Translations under genes and position numbers: made by a program
Shown: positions 35,151-45,312 of the stretch, piece by piece
Layout: each line of letters starts with the position of its first letter
Position numbering within the stretch: position 1 is the first letter of the stretch
The notes under the pieces: model-generated
Seen by the model: the letters and a program-made list of their open reading frames with translations, nothing else
Database searches by the model: none
Told to the model about the DNA's origin: nothing
NCBI GenBank assembly: GCA_046262735.1
Contig: JBHEMD010000216.1
Coordinates: forward strand, 3,477 to 67,476
Direction of reading: 5' to 3'
Origin: AV17 sp046262735
Lineage (GTDB): Bacteria > Verrucomicrobiota > Verrucomicrobiia > Chthoniobacterales > UBA10450
DNA length: 64,000 nt

Positions 35151-36257
35151 ATGCATGATCCCCGGTTCGATAAATTAGCTAATCTGCTGGTCGGTTATTC
35201 GATTCGGCTCAAGCGCAATGAGACCGTGCTGGTAGACGCTTTCGACGTGCCCGATGAAATGACGATTGCGTTGGTTCGGGCGATCCAAAAAACAGGCGGC
35301 ATTCCTTTCGCGCAGGTCCAGCATGCGCGCGTCAGCCGCGCGCTGGCGCTCGGGGCAACGGATCGTCAGTTAAACCTTCTCGCCCGGCACGAGCTCGCGC
35401 GCATGAAAAAGATGGACGCCTACATCGCGCTGCGCGGCAGCAATAACATCACCGAATTGTCGGATGTGCCGATGGACAAGATGAAATTGATCACGAAAAA
35501 ATTGCGCCCGGTGCAGGACGAGCGGGTGAAAAAGACCAAGTGGGTAGTGCTGCGCTAGCCGACCCCTTCGATGGCCCAGCTCGCCGGAATGAGCACCGAA
35601 GCGTTCGAAGATTTTTACTTCGACGTTTGCACGTTGGACTACCGCAAACTTCAGCCCGGCATGAAAGCCCTCAAAGGACTCATGGAGCGCACGGACCGAG
35701 TCGAAATCAAGGGCCCAGGCACCGACCTGCGTTTCAGCATCAAGGGAATTCCAGCGGTGATCTGCGGGGGCGATCGCAATATCCCAGATGGCGAAGTCTT
35801 CACCTGCCCGGTTAAAAATTCAGTGCAGGGCCACGTTACCTTCAACACGCCGAGCATTTATCAAGGCGTCAGTTTCGATGGAATTCGTCTCGACTTTCGC
35901 GACGGGAAAATCACGAAAGCGACCAGTAATCAAACTGAGAAACTGAGCAAGATCCTCGATTCAGATCCCGGCGCGCGCTACATCGGTGAGTTTTCGCTCG
36001 GACTCAACCCGCGCGTTTTGGAGCCGATGCGCGACATCTTGTTCGATGAAAAGATCGCGGGATCATTTCATTTCACGCCGGGCCAGGCTTACGAAGAGGC
36101 CGACAACGGCAATCGCAGCCAGGTCCATTGGGACATGGTCAGTATCCAGCGACCGGAGTATGGCGGTGGCGAAGTTTACTTTGATGGCAAACTGATCCGG
36201 CGCGATGGCGAATTTCTGCCGAAGCAATTACGATCGCTGAATCGCAATCGCGCTTAG
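35151..36257 (+). pseudogene. M29 aminopeptidase interrupted by an in-frame TAG
   Basis: The whole 368-codon frame encodes a thermophilic-type M29 metalloaminopeptidase (AmpS/AmpT-like): an N-terminal domain to about residue 135, then GMSTEAFEDFYFDVCTLDY, IKGPGTDLRF and the metal-binding HFTPGQAYEEADNGNRSQVHWDM. A single TAG at 35556-35558 falls where relatives have an aromatic residue (LR-x-PTPSMAQLAG), with the same frame open on both sides. A single base change from TAC or TAT explains it. TAG is an ordinary stop for neighbouring genes, so this is a recent pseudogene, a rare read-through case or a sequence error. Confidence 0.8.
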
Positions 36258-36279
36258 CTAAGGGAGCGGAGTCAGCCAG

Positions 36280-36295
36280 AGGGTTGTAAGACCCT
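36280..36295. terminator. Weak hairpin between convergent genes
   Basis: AGGGT/ACCCT around TGTAAG, in the gap between the aminopeptidase and the TPR-repeat gene. No T-run; a one-mismatch AAGATCGACA-type word lies 30 bases on. Confidence 0.3.
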
Positions 36296-36346
36296 GCTCG
36301 AGTTCGAACTGATCGCCCTCGATCCCCTGTCGATCTAACTGGCAGC

Positions 36347-39300
36347 TTACGCGCGGCGCGGCCCCTGGCCGATGAGATTGAGCTGCATCATGCCGAGCTC
36401 GCCGCTGCCGGTGAGCTGGAGATTAGCAATCTCGAACATGGGCGCGGCTTCGCCGCTGCTCGGTCCGGCGCCGGGCAACTGCACTGCCACCTGTTTCGAT
36501 GTCGAATTTAGAACGATCGAGGCGATTTCAAACGACGGCGAAAATTCAACCGTAGCGATTTGGAATGGCGCAGTCACGAGCACCGGCGCCTGTCCCTGCT
36601 GCGAGGGAGTCAGTTGCACGGGGGCAGCTTCGAAATTCGGCACCAGCTGCAGCCCGGCCACCGTGAAGGATGACGAACCGCTCGGCTGCGGACGCTGCTG
36701 TTGCGAAGGGGTCAAGCGCAACGTGCCGAGGGCCCCACCCGTAGGCTGAATCTTTGCGATCTCGAACGTCACCTGCAAATTCATTCCCGGTTGAGGTTGC
36801 TGCGGCGCGGCCAGACGCATCGTTACGATTTTGGAGGTCGGCCGCACTTGTAACGCACCCATCTTGAACGTGGGAGTGAGCTGCATCGAGGCGATCTCGA
36901 AAGTGAACGTGAGCTGCACAGCAGTGTGCATCGCACCCGCAGGTTGGGGCGCGCCGGGGCCGGCTGGAGTTCGGACGACTGGAGCGGTTGGTATTTGGAT
37001 CGGGTCAGGCATGGTTACGATTGGGTTTGTTTGCGCAACTGAGGGCTCGGGAAAAATTTCTGGAGTAAACACCGGCGGCTCGAGGATTTCAGGCATCACA
37101 GGTTCCGCCGCGGCAACAGGCACCTGGTAAGGAATCGGTTGACCTTGCGGAATGGGTTCGGGTTCGGAGTGTATCCACGGCTCAGCCACCGGCTCAACGG
37201 GTTCGAGTGCCGATTGAATCCAGGGTTCGGCCACGGGCTGAACGGGTTCGGATTCCGATTGAATCCACGGTTCGGCCACGGACGCGACCGTCGCCTCGGC
37301 GGGTTCGACGATCTCCAGCACCGCCGGGATTACAGGAGCCGTATCCAGCACCGGAACAAAGTCGAATGCGGGCGAAGTTACTTCTGCGGGTGCAACCGCA
37401 GCGGCCGCCGGAACCGCAACGGGCTCTTGTTCAACGATCGGTTCATCAACCGGCGCAATCTTCGGCACAACCGCTTCGACTCTGCGCGGAGCGATCGGCT
37501 CCGCGGCGGCCGGCACAGGCGCGGCTGTGGCCGTCAACGGCCGGCCAGGCTTACCAAGAGCGAGTACGCCACGGCGAAGCGACGGCTCGGAGGCCTTCAA
37601 TTGCAAAGAGATTCGCCGCGGCCCGCCCAAGAGTCCGTTTCGAGCGACCGCCATTGGTTTATCCGCAGTCGCGATGCTCTGATCCACCCGCGGTCCGACA
37701 GCCGGAGTCGCCTGGCGAACAATCGAAATGCTGCTGATGCGCTGCCGAACTGCGCCGGCGACGAGCCAACCAAGTATAAGAACACCACTCAGGAGTAGCG
37801 CGGCCGCCAGCCAATTCCGTGCGGTGCCACTGGTGCTTGCCCGCGGCGACTCGGTCACACGCGCTGGCGCGAGCACGGTCGCCGGCGTGCTGGCTGCGAC
37901 CGTGGCGGCTGGTTCGACCGCAGGGCTCGATTGAGCGACAATCGGCTCTTGCGGTGCGGCTGGTGTTTCCACCGTCGGTGCGGTCGCGCGAAGTGGCGCG
38001 GCAGGCATCTCCTCTGGTCTGGCCGGAGTACCAGCCGCGATCGACTGATTCGCTGCAATGGCAGGCGACTGCGCGGCAATGACCGCCGGCTCGGGCGCCC
38101 GCGAAGTTGTCGCCTCCATTCCGGTGATCGGCTGCGTCGATGGCTTGATTGAAGCGACAGCTTGCTCGGCCGGCTTGCTCGTAACCGCCGCCACGCCGGG
38201 AATTGGACTCGGCTCGATTGCCGGCACGGATTCATTTTGCGTCGACATGGCGGCGGCGGCTTCGCTGGCCGGACGCACCGCCGCAACACTCGTTGGAGCT
38301 TGCGCCCATCCGAGATCGTAAAATGCGTCGCCAAACAGATTGTTCAGCGCGGGCGAGTAAATCTTCTTCGCCGAAGCGACCCAATCGGTCGCCTTGGTGG
38401 GATTGTTATGCTTAAATTCCCACGCTGCCTGGGCGTAATAGAGCGCCGGCGTATCGCCGGTGAACTGGAATTGCTCCATCATCTTTTGCGCACGGCTCTC
38501 TTTACCCTCCATCAGAAGGCTCATGTAAATTTTGAACTTGATGATCTGGGCAGCCTGATTTTTGTCGCCACCGGGCGTCTGTTGGAAGAGCGCTTCGAAA
38601 CGTTCACGCGCTCTCGGATAGTCTCCCTGCTTGAATGGAATGTCCGCGAGATTGAATTGCGCCTCGCGGAATTTGGGATCGATCTTGAGCGCCTTCTTGA
38701 AGGCGGTTTCGGCTTCCGCGAATTGATGTTGCGCCATCAAAATCTCGCCACGCAAATTGACGATCGGCGCCTGATTCGGGTCCGACGCATCCGCTTCATC
38801 AATAAATTTCCGCGCGGCGGCCAGATCGCGCTGTTGCAACGCCTGCTGCGCCTGTTCAAACCGCGAACGGGCGAAGCCTTTCGACTTCGCCGCGCGCTCG
38901 GCTGCGGTAGTCAAAGGCAGCGACGCCCGCGCCTGGCCAGCCGGTTTTTCCAACCAACCGACTTCGTACAACGACTCGGCAAAAAGTTTGTTCAGCTGCG
39001 GTGAAAAATTCTTCTGTGCCGCCGCGACCCAATCGTTCGCCTCTTTGGTGTTTTTGTGCTGAAGCGCAATCGCGGCATTCGCGTAATGCACAGCCGGCGT
39101 GTCGGGCGAAAGCTCAAACTTGGCCAGGATCGCATCAACCATGTTTTCCTTGCCCTCGAGCAGGTAGGTCAGCAAAAGCTTGTATTGGATCAGTTGCGCC
39201 GCCTCGCCTTCGAGGTCGGACACGTTGCTCGCAAGCAGTTGCTGGAAACGGTTGCGCGCCTCCACCCAATCCTTCCTCAAAAATGGAATTTCAGCCAGGT

Positions 39301-39616
39301 TGAACCGCGCATTCCAAAACTTCGGGTCGATCCGCACCGCTTCGAACAACGCCGCTTCCGCTTTGTCGTAAATACCCTGCCGCATCAAAATGACGCCGCG
39401 CAAATTTTGCGACTCCGCCAGCTCCGGCTGGCGCGCATCGATGTCATCCAGTTCTTTTAACGCCTGCGGAAAATTACCAGCGTCGAAATCGCGGAAAGCC
39501 CTGCTGTACATCGCTTCCAGCTCCGATTTCGATGGCGCCACGTTGGTGGCTGCGAACGAACTGAAGACCAGAATGGTGACAACCGCGATTTTTCGAATTC
39601 TCATACGGGCCTGCAT
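36347..39616 (-). CDS. Giant TPR membrane protein with novel C-terminal repeats
   Basis: 1089 residues. A signal-like start is followed by two tandem copies of a ~190-residue TPR module (residues 30-225 and 240-430; each has NLRGxILM, FNLAxIPF and a closing YEVGW/YDLGW segment). Then comes a Pro/Ala linker, a membrane helix near 600 (NWLAAALLLSGVLILGWLVAGAV), a Pro-rich region with three 15-residue repeats (EPWIQS...EPV) and a C-terminal ~190 residues of about twelve short beta-like units of the type FEIASMQLTP. GAGG precedes the ATG. I know no family for the C-terminal part. Neighbours are unrelated. Confidence 0.7.
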   Translation of the reverse strand: MQARMRIRKIAVVTILVFSSFAATNVAPSKSELEAMYSRAFRDFDAGNFPQALKELDDIDARQPELAESQNLRGVILMRQGIYDKAEAALFEAVRIDPKFWNARFNLAEIPFLRKDWVEARNRFQQLLASNVSDLEGEAAQLIQYKLLLTYLLEGKENMVDAILAKFELSPDTPAVHYANAAIALQHKNTKEANDWVAAAQKNFSPQLNKLFAESLYEVGWLEKPAGQARASLPLTTAAERAAKSKGFARSRFEQAQQALQQRDLAAARKFIDEADASDPNQAPIVNLRGEILMAQHQFAEAETAFKKALKIDPKFREAQFNLADIPFKQGDYPRARERFEALFQQTPGGDKNQAAQIIKFKIYMSLLMEGKESRAQKMMEQFQFTGDTPALYYAQAAWEFKHNNPTKATDWVASAKKIYSPALNNLFGDAFYDLGWAQAPTSVAAVRPASEAAAAMSTQNESVPAIEPSPIPGVAAVTSKPAEQAVASIKPSTQPITGMEATTSRAPEPAVIAAQSPAIAANQSIAAGTPARPEEMPAAPLRATAPTVETPAAPQEPIVAQSSPAVEPAATVAASTPATVLAPARVTESPRASTSGTARNWLAAALLLSGVLILGWLVAGAVRQRISSISIVRQATPAVGPRVDQSIATADKPMAVARNGLLGGPRRISLQLKASEPSLRRGVLALGKPGRPLTATAAPVPAAAEPIAPRRVEAVVPKIAPVDEPIVEQEPVAVPAAAAVAPAEVTSPAFDFVPVLDTAPVIPAVLEIVEPAEATVASVAEPWIQSESEPVQPVAEPWIQSALEPVEPVAEPWIHSEPEPIPQGQPIPYQVPVAAAEPVMPEILEPPVFTPEIFPEPSVAQTNPIVTMPDPIQIPTAPVVRTPAGPGAPQPAGAMHTAVQLTFTFEIASMQLTPTFKMGALQVRPTSKIVTMRLAAPQQPQPGMNLQVTFEIAKIQPTGGALGTLRLTPSQQQRPQPSGSSSFTVAGLQLVPNFEAAPVQLTPSQQGQAPVLVTAPFQIATVEFSPSFEIASIVLNSTSKQVAVQLPGAGPSSGEAAPMFEIANLQLTGSGELGMMQLNLIGQGPRRA
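37153..37287. repeat. Three 45-bp tandem repeats inside the giant TPR gene
   Basis: Units of 45 bp encode AEPWIQSxxEPVxPV three times; units two and three are nearly identical at DNA level (GATTGAATCCA at 37212 and 37257). Recent duplication is likely, so copy number may vary between strains. Confidence 0.75.
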
Positions 39617-39732
39617 TACAACCTCTGGTCGCGAGGCGTGACAAGCCTAAAATTTGAGTCGGGCATCAACGTTTTTCCCAAACGGCTCCTAAGTAGCACG
39701 AAATGCGCCCGGAATCCAGTGGGAGCCACGCC

Positions 39733-40509
39733 TCATTCGTCGTTCAGTTTTGCCAAGATCCGCAGCCCTTCCAGCGTCAAATCAGGCCGCACAACGTCAA
39801 TCTCGCGCAGCTTCGCCGCAATCAAGTTCGCGTAGCCGCCAGTCGCGATAACGTGAACTTTGCGACGGGCGAATCGCTCCGCTTTGATCCGCGCGATGAT
39901 CTCGGCAATCAACCCGCGATAACCCAAAACCGCCCCGGCTCGCATCGCTTCGATTGTCGATTTTCCAATCGCGCGCCGCGGTTCCTTTAATGAAAGCTTC
40001 GGCAGGAGCGCAGTGCGTTGGTAAAGAAAATTCGTCATCGCCTCGAGGCCCGGCGCGATCACGCCGCCGATATATTTTTTTTCTTCTGAAACGATGTCGA
40101 ACGTCACTGCTGTGCCGAAGTCCACGACGATGGCCGGTGAGCCGTAGAGCGCGGCCACAGCTGCTGCGTTCGCCAGCCGATCGGCCCCGATCGTTTTCGG
40201 TTTCGGATAATCGATGCCGACGCCAAGTCTCAGTTTCGACCCAATCCAGAGCACCCTGGTCCTGCCCATCGCTTTAATCACCTCGCGATTTTTCCCCGGC
40301 ACCACGGACGCAAGCACTACAGTGTCGATCTTACGCGACTGAACAAAACCATGGAGAAAGCGAGCGTTGAAACCAACGGTCGCGATACGCCGCGCCCGTC
40401 CAATTCGCGCCTGAGAGGAAAAGGCCAGTTTCGTGAACGAATTGCTGATATCGATCAGCAAATATTTACTCGCGCGTTCCACCGACCCAATGCAGCCATG
40501 GAACCTCAC
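39733..40509 (-). CDS. coaX: Type III pantothenate kinase
   Basis: About 250-258 residues of ASKHA fold: DISNSFTKLAF near the start (family DxGNT), TIGADRLANAAA, DFGTAVTFDIV and GGVIAPGL. It catalyses the first step of coenzyme A synthesis and is insensitive to CoA feedback. The GTG at 40509 is the listed start; a second GTG at 40482 would give a start closer to the usual length before the first strand. Divergent from hemB. Confidence 0.88.
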   Translation of the reverse strand: MRFHGCIGSVERASKYLLIDISNSFTKLAFSSQARIGRARRIATVGFNARFLHGFVQSRKIDTVVLASVVPGKNREVIKAMGRTRVLWIGSKLRLGVGIDYPKPKTIGADRLANAAAVAALYGSPAIVVDFGTAVTFDIVSEEKKYIGGVIAPGLEAMTNFLYQRTALLPKLSLKEPRRAIGKSTIEAMRAGAVLGYRGLIAEIIARIKAERFARRKVHVIATGGYANLIAAKLREIDVVRPDLTLEGLRILAKLNDE

Positions 40510-40567
40510 GGCGCGTCAAGCATGCGTCTCTCTTGCGACTGATCGTTGCTGCGCCTACGCTTCGTCC

Positions 40568-41554
40568 GTGCGAAGACTGCTCCACCGCCCGCGCCGTCTG
40601 CGACGCTCCCCTGCCCTGCGAAATCTCGTCCGCGAGACTAATCTCACCCCGCACGACTTCATCGCTCCCCTTTTTGTTAGTGCTAAGATCGATACACGCC
40701 GCGGAATCGACAGCATGCCGGGCGTTTTTCAGTTGTCGCTTAACGAAATTGCCGATGAAGCGCGCCGCGCGGAGGACGCCGGCCTGCAGGCGGTTTTGCT
40801 CTTTGGAATTCCGGAGAACAAAGACGAGCAAGCCAGCGGCGCTTACGCGGAAAACGGTGTCGTGCAAAATGCCGTCCGTGCGATCAAGGAGAAAGCTCCC
40901 GATCTCGTCGTCATCACCGACGTCTGTCTCTGCGAGTATATGAGCCACGGCCATTGCGGCGTCACCCGCATCGACGGCGATCATTTCCACGTGCTTAACG
41001 ACGCGACTGTCGATCTTCTCGTCAAAACCGCGGTCTCGCACGCCGAGGCTGGCGCCGATCTCGTCGCGCCCAGCGACATGATGGATGGGCGCATCGGCGC
41101 GATCCGCGAAGCGCTCGACGATCATGGCTTCGAGGAAACCGGGATCCTCAGTTACGCGGCAAAGTTTGCATCCGTGTTTTACGGTCCATTCCGCGATGCT
41201 GCCGAAAGCCCGCCACAATTCGGCGATCGTCGTTCGTATCAAATGGACTTTGCGAACGCTGAGGAAGCGTTGCGCGAAATCGCCCTCGATATCGATGAAG
41301 GCGCAGACATCATAATGGTAAAACCGGCTCTGCCCTATATCGATATTCTCTGGCGCGTGAGGGAGAGCTTCGCCAGGCCGACTGCGGTTTATCACGTCAG
41401 CGGCGAATACGCGATGGTCAAAGCCGCCGCCGAAAAAGGCGTTGTGGACGAACGCGCCGCCGTTCTCGAGATCATGACCGCACTCAAACGCGCCGGCGCC
41501 GATATTATCGTCACCTATTGGGCGCGCGAATTGGCACAATGGACGCGGGAATAA
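40568..41554 (+). CDS. hemB: Delta-aminolevulinic acid dehydratase (porphobilinogen synthase)
   Basis: 328 residues from GTG at 40568, the normal HemB length. The zinc-type active-site loop has three cysteines (VCLCEYMSHGHCG). Schiff-base lysine regions are SYAAKFASVFYGPFRDAA and IIMVKPALPYID. It condenses two aminolevulinate molecules for tetrapyrrole synthesis. The frame is open further upstream, but an earlier start would overlap coaX. Confidence 0.92.
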   Translation: MRRLLHRPRRLRRSPALRNLVRETNLTPHDFIAPLFVSAKIDTRRGIDSMPGVFQLSLNEIADEARRAEDAGLQAVLLFGIPENKDEQASGAYAENGVVQNAVRAIKEKAPDLVVITDVCLCEYMSHGHCGVTRIDGDHFHVLNDATVDLLVKTAVSHAEAGADLVAPSDMMDGRIGAIREALDDHGFEETGILSYAAKFASVFYGPFRDAAESPPQFGDRRSYQMDFANAEEALREIALDIDEGADIIMVKPALPYIDILWRVRESFARPTAVYHVSGEYAMVKAAAEKGVVDERAAVLEIMTALKRAGADIIVTYWARELAQWTRE

Positions 41555-42319
41555 TTCGCGCGCGCTGCGAAAGCGCCTTTGGAGTGTGCAGAGATGTCCG
41601 CGCTTTCGAAAGGGGCGACCTGTCACCGCACTCCAAAAACACGCCCTGCGAGACGCCGGCGCATGCGCGGCTGAAGCGCGCGGCAATGCTATGGGCGCAG
41701 GCGCACGGCTACTCGGCGTGCGCGCTCGAGCTCCGTCTGCCGAAATGCCGTTACCGCGTCGACCTAGCCGCCTATCGTCCCGATCAAAATGGTGTGCGCT
41801 CGACGGCCGTCTTCGAGTGCAAACAAGCTCTGGTCGATCTTCGGCGCGACAATGGCTGCACTGAAGCCATTCGCCATCGGCTCGAAGAAGTTCACCAGCG
41901 CCGCGACGTTTTGGAAAAAAATCTGCGCGTTCATTACCCGCAGCTGCGCATTCCCGACTCGCTCTTTTCCGAGTTCGACTCGCACGATTTCGCCGCCATC
42001 AAACATCGCAGTTACAGTCGCGTCACGCGCGAGCTGTGCGCGCTGCAAAACCGCCTCTTTGATTGCACCAAGTTCGAAACACTGGTCCGCTACCGCTGCG
42101 CCAATCTGTTCTACCTCGTTTTGCCGGAGGAATTGTTCCGCCCGTTTGAAATCCCGCTCGGCTGGGGCGCACTCATTGAATCAAATGGAGAGCTCGTTGT
42201 CGCCCGCAAACCGATCTGGCACGAGGCCCTCCCCGAAATGGGGTTGCGCTTCCTCGAACAAATCGCGGCGGCCGGCACGCGTACCCTTAACCGACGATTG
42301 GAAATTAGTTTCGATCAGC

Positions 42320-42345
<26 letters not shown>
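41539..42345 (+). CDS. PD-(D/E)XK nuclease-like protein
   Basis: About 268 residues. The core YRVDLAAYRPD...AVFECKQALVDL has the spacing of a PD-(D/E)XK active site (Asp, then Glu-x-Lys), preceded by a helix (AHARLKRAAMLWAQAHGYSACALEL). Function is unknown; DNA repair or nucleic-acid processing is a guess. Residues about 13-33 are encoded by a palindromic repeat (41577-41637), so the true start may be the GTG at 41584 or later. The 5' end overlaps hemB and the 3' end overlaps convergent gpmI by 26 bases. Confidence 0.6.
41577..41637. repeat. Palindromic element at the 5' end of the PD-(D/E)XK gene
   Basis: TTTGGAGTG (41578-41586) pairs with CACTCCAAA (41629-41637) around a CTTTCGAAAG centre (41603-41612), with partial pairing between. 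It lies inside the open frame shortly after the hemB stop. Elements with this TTTGGAGTGCG...CGCACTCCAAA form are, from memory, frequent in related genomes. Confidence 0.75.
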
Positions 42346-43879
<1,534 letters not shown>

Positions 43880-43906
43880 ACCTGCCGCACTCTGGCGACG
43901 ATTACA

Positions 43907-43916
43907 AAGATCGACA
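43907..43916 (+). repeat. Intergenic copy of the AAGATCGACA word
   Basis: Exact copy in the divergent promoter region between gpmI (start 43879) and the alkaline-phosphatase-like gene (start 43975). Confidence 0.8.
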
Positions 43917-43974
43917 AGTGCTTTCCGGTTGCAGCGTTTGCGACGGTCGCAGACCGCCGCTACAGGGGAAACAA

Positions 43975-45255
43975 ATGAAGTGGCGCAACCGATTGCTGGC
44001 GGTTTTTTGTCTGCTCGTCTTCGCCGCGCTCGGCGTGCTTTATTTCAAGCACTGGGTCGTCCAGAAACCGTTCGGAATAATTCTTTTCGTGGGCGAGGGA
44101 CTCACACCGGCACGAATCGCGGTGACTCGCGTTTACGTTGGTGGCGCCGATGCGCATCTCGCGCTCGAGTCGATGCCCAATGTGGCCCTGCTCAAGAACT
44201 GTTCGAACGATTTCGCCGCGCCCGATCAAGCGGCCGCCGCGACGGCGCTGGCGACAGGAATGAGAGTCAACAATCGAACTGTCGGTGTGGACACAAACGG
44301 AAAAGCACTCGCGAGTCTTCTCGATCTGGCGCGGACCCGCGGCCGTCTCACCGGCCTGGTGACGGACGGCCGACTGACTGATCCAACGAGCGCCGCCTTC
44401 TATGCGCACTTGGCCGATTCCGATAACGCCGAAAGCATCGCGCGCGACTTTGTCGATGGCGGAAAAATCGACGTGGCGATGGGCGGCGGCACCAGCGCGT
44501 TTGTCCCAAAGACGAAAGGCGGCGAACGACAAGATGACCGCGATCTTCTGCTCGAGCTGCGGCGAAGCGGCTTCGAGATCGTGCGGACACGCGCGGAGCT
44601 CGAAGCCGTTTCGACTTTCCGGCGCCCGAAGCTCTTCGGAGCTTTTGCCAATGCTGAGCTCGCATTTTTCAATCAAATCGAGCAGCGCAGCAACCAGCCA
44701 AGTCTTGCCGACATGGTGCGAAGGGCAATCGAGATGCTGCAATACAATCCCGGCGGCTATTTGCTCGTGGCCGATGCTGGTTTGATGCGGAAAGGTGCGC
44801 AAGAAAACAACGCGGAGCGAACACTGGGTGAAACAGTCGAATTGGACCGTGCGATCGGAACCGCGCAGCGTTACGCTGGGGTGAGATCGACGATCATCGT
44901 TTGCGGCGATGTCGCGATTGGCGGGCTGGCGCTAAATGGATTTCCATTCCGACATGACAGCGGCATCGCACTGTTGGGACTTAATCCTACGGGTGAACCG
45001 TGGATTACATGGGCAACCGGGCCAAAAGGAAAACGATCGATCAACCTGAGCGGTTGGGCGCTAAGTAATCGGCGCCGAAATATTCGCGCTGCAAAACCAG
45101 ACGCGGAATACCTGGAACCTGTCGCAGTTTACGCCGACTCGGCCTTGCACACGGTCGAAGATATGGCCGCACTTGGAACTGGACCTGGCAGCGCGCGACT
45201 GCACGGGTACATCGACAACACGCAAGTTTTTCAAATTATTCGAGACGAACTGTGA
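43975..45255 (+). CDS. Alkaline-phosphatase-fold protein with degenerate active site
   Basis: 426 residues with an N-terminal membrane anchor (RLLAVFCLLVFAALGVLYF). The fold is recognisable from VGEGLTPARI (family GDGMG), APDQAAAATALATG (family TDSAAAATAFSTG) and the C-terminal HTVEDMAALGTGPGS. The nucleophile serine position is Q85, the first metal Asp is Glu, the DH pair reads GD (VCGDVAIGG), and the EGG..D..H segment reads ADAGLMRKGAQ. It is therefore probably a non-catalytic, membrane-tethered homolog. Divergent from gpmI, a catalytically intact member of the same superfamily. Confidence 0.75.
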   Translation: MKWRNRLLAVFCLLVFAALGVLYFKHWVVQKPFGIILFVGEGLTPARIAVTRVYVGGADAHLALESMPNVALLKNCSNDFAAPDQAAAATALATGMRVNNRTVGVDTNGKALASLLDLARTRGRLTGLVTDGRLTDPTSAAFYAHLADSDNAESIARDFVDGGKIDVAMGGGTSAFVPKTKGGERQDDRDLLLELRRSGFEIVRTRAELEAVSTFRRPKLFGAFANAELAFFNQIEQRSNQPSLADMVRRAIEMLQYNPGGYLLVADAGLMRKGAQENNAERTLGETVELDRAIGTAQRYAGVRSTIIVCGDVAIGGLALNGFPFRHDSGIALLGLNPTGEPWITWATGPKGKRSINLSGWALSNRRRNIRAAKPDAEYLEPVAVYADSALHTVEDMAALGTGPGSARLHGYIDNTQVFQIIRDEL

Positions 45256-45259
45256 AACG

Positions 45260-45299
45260 AAAAAAAGCCCGCCCGACGTTTCCGCGGGACGGGCTTCTT
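45260..45299. terminator. Bidirectional terminator
   Basis: AAGCCCG and CGGGCTT form a GC-rich stem, with an A-run on the left and TTCTT on the right, between the convergent stops at 45255 and 45313. Confidence 0.8.
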
Positions 45300-45312
45300 G
45301 GAGAGAGGTTGA

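Noticed and set aside
35151..36257. Stop-codon recoding (pyrrolysine or suppressor) for the M29 gene
   Set aside because: Neighbouring genes use TAG as a true stop and no recoding element is visible; a point mutation or error is simpler.
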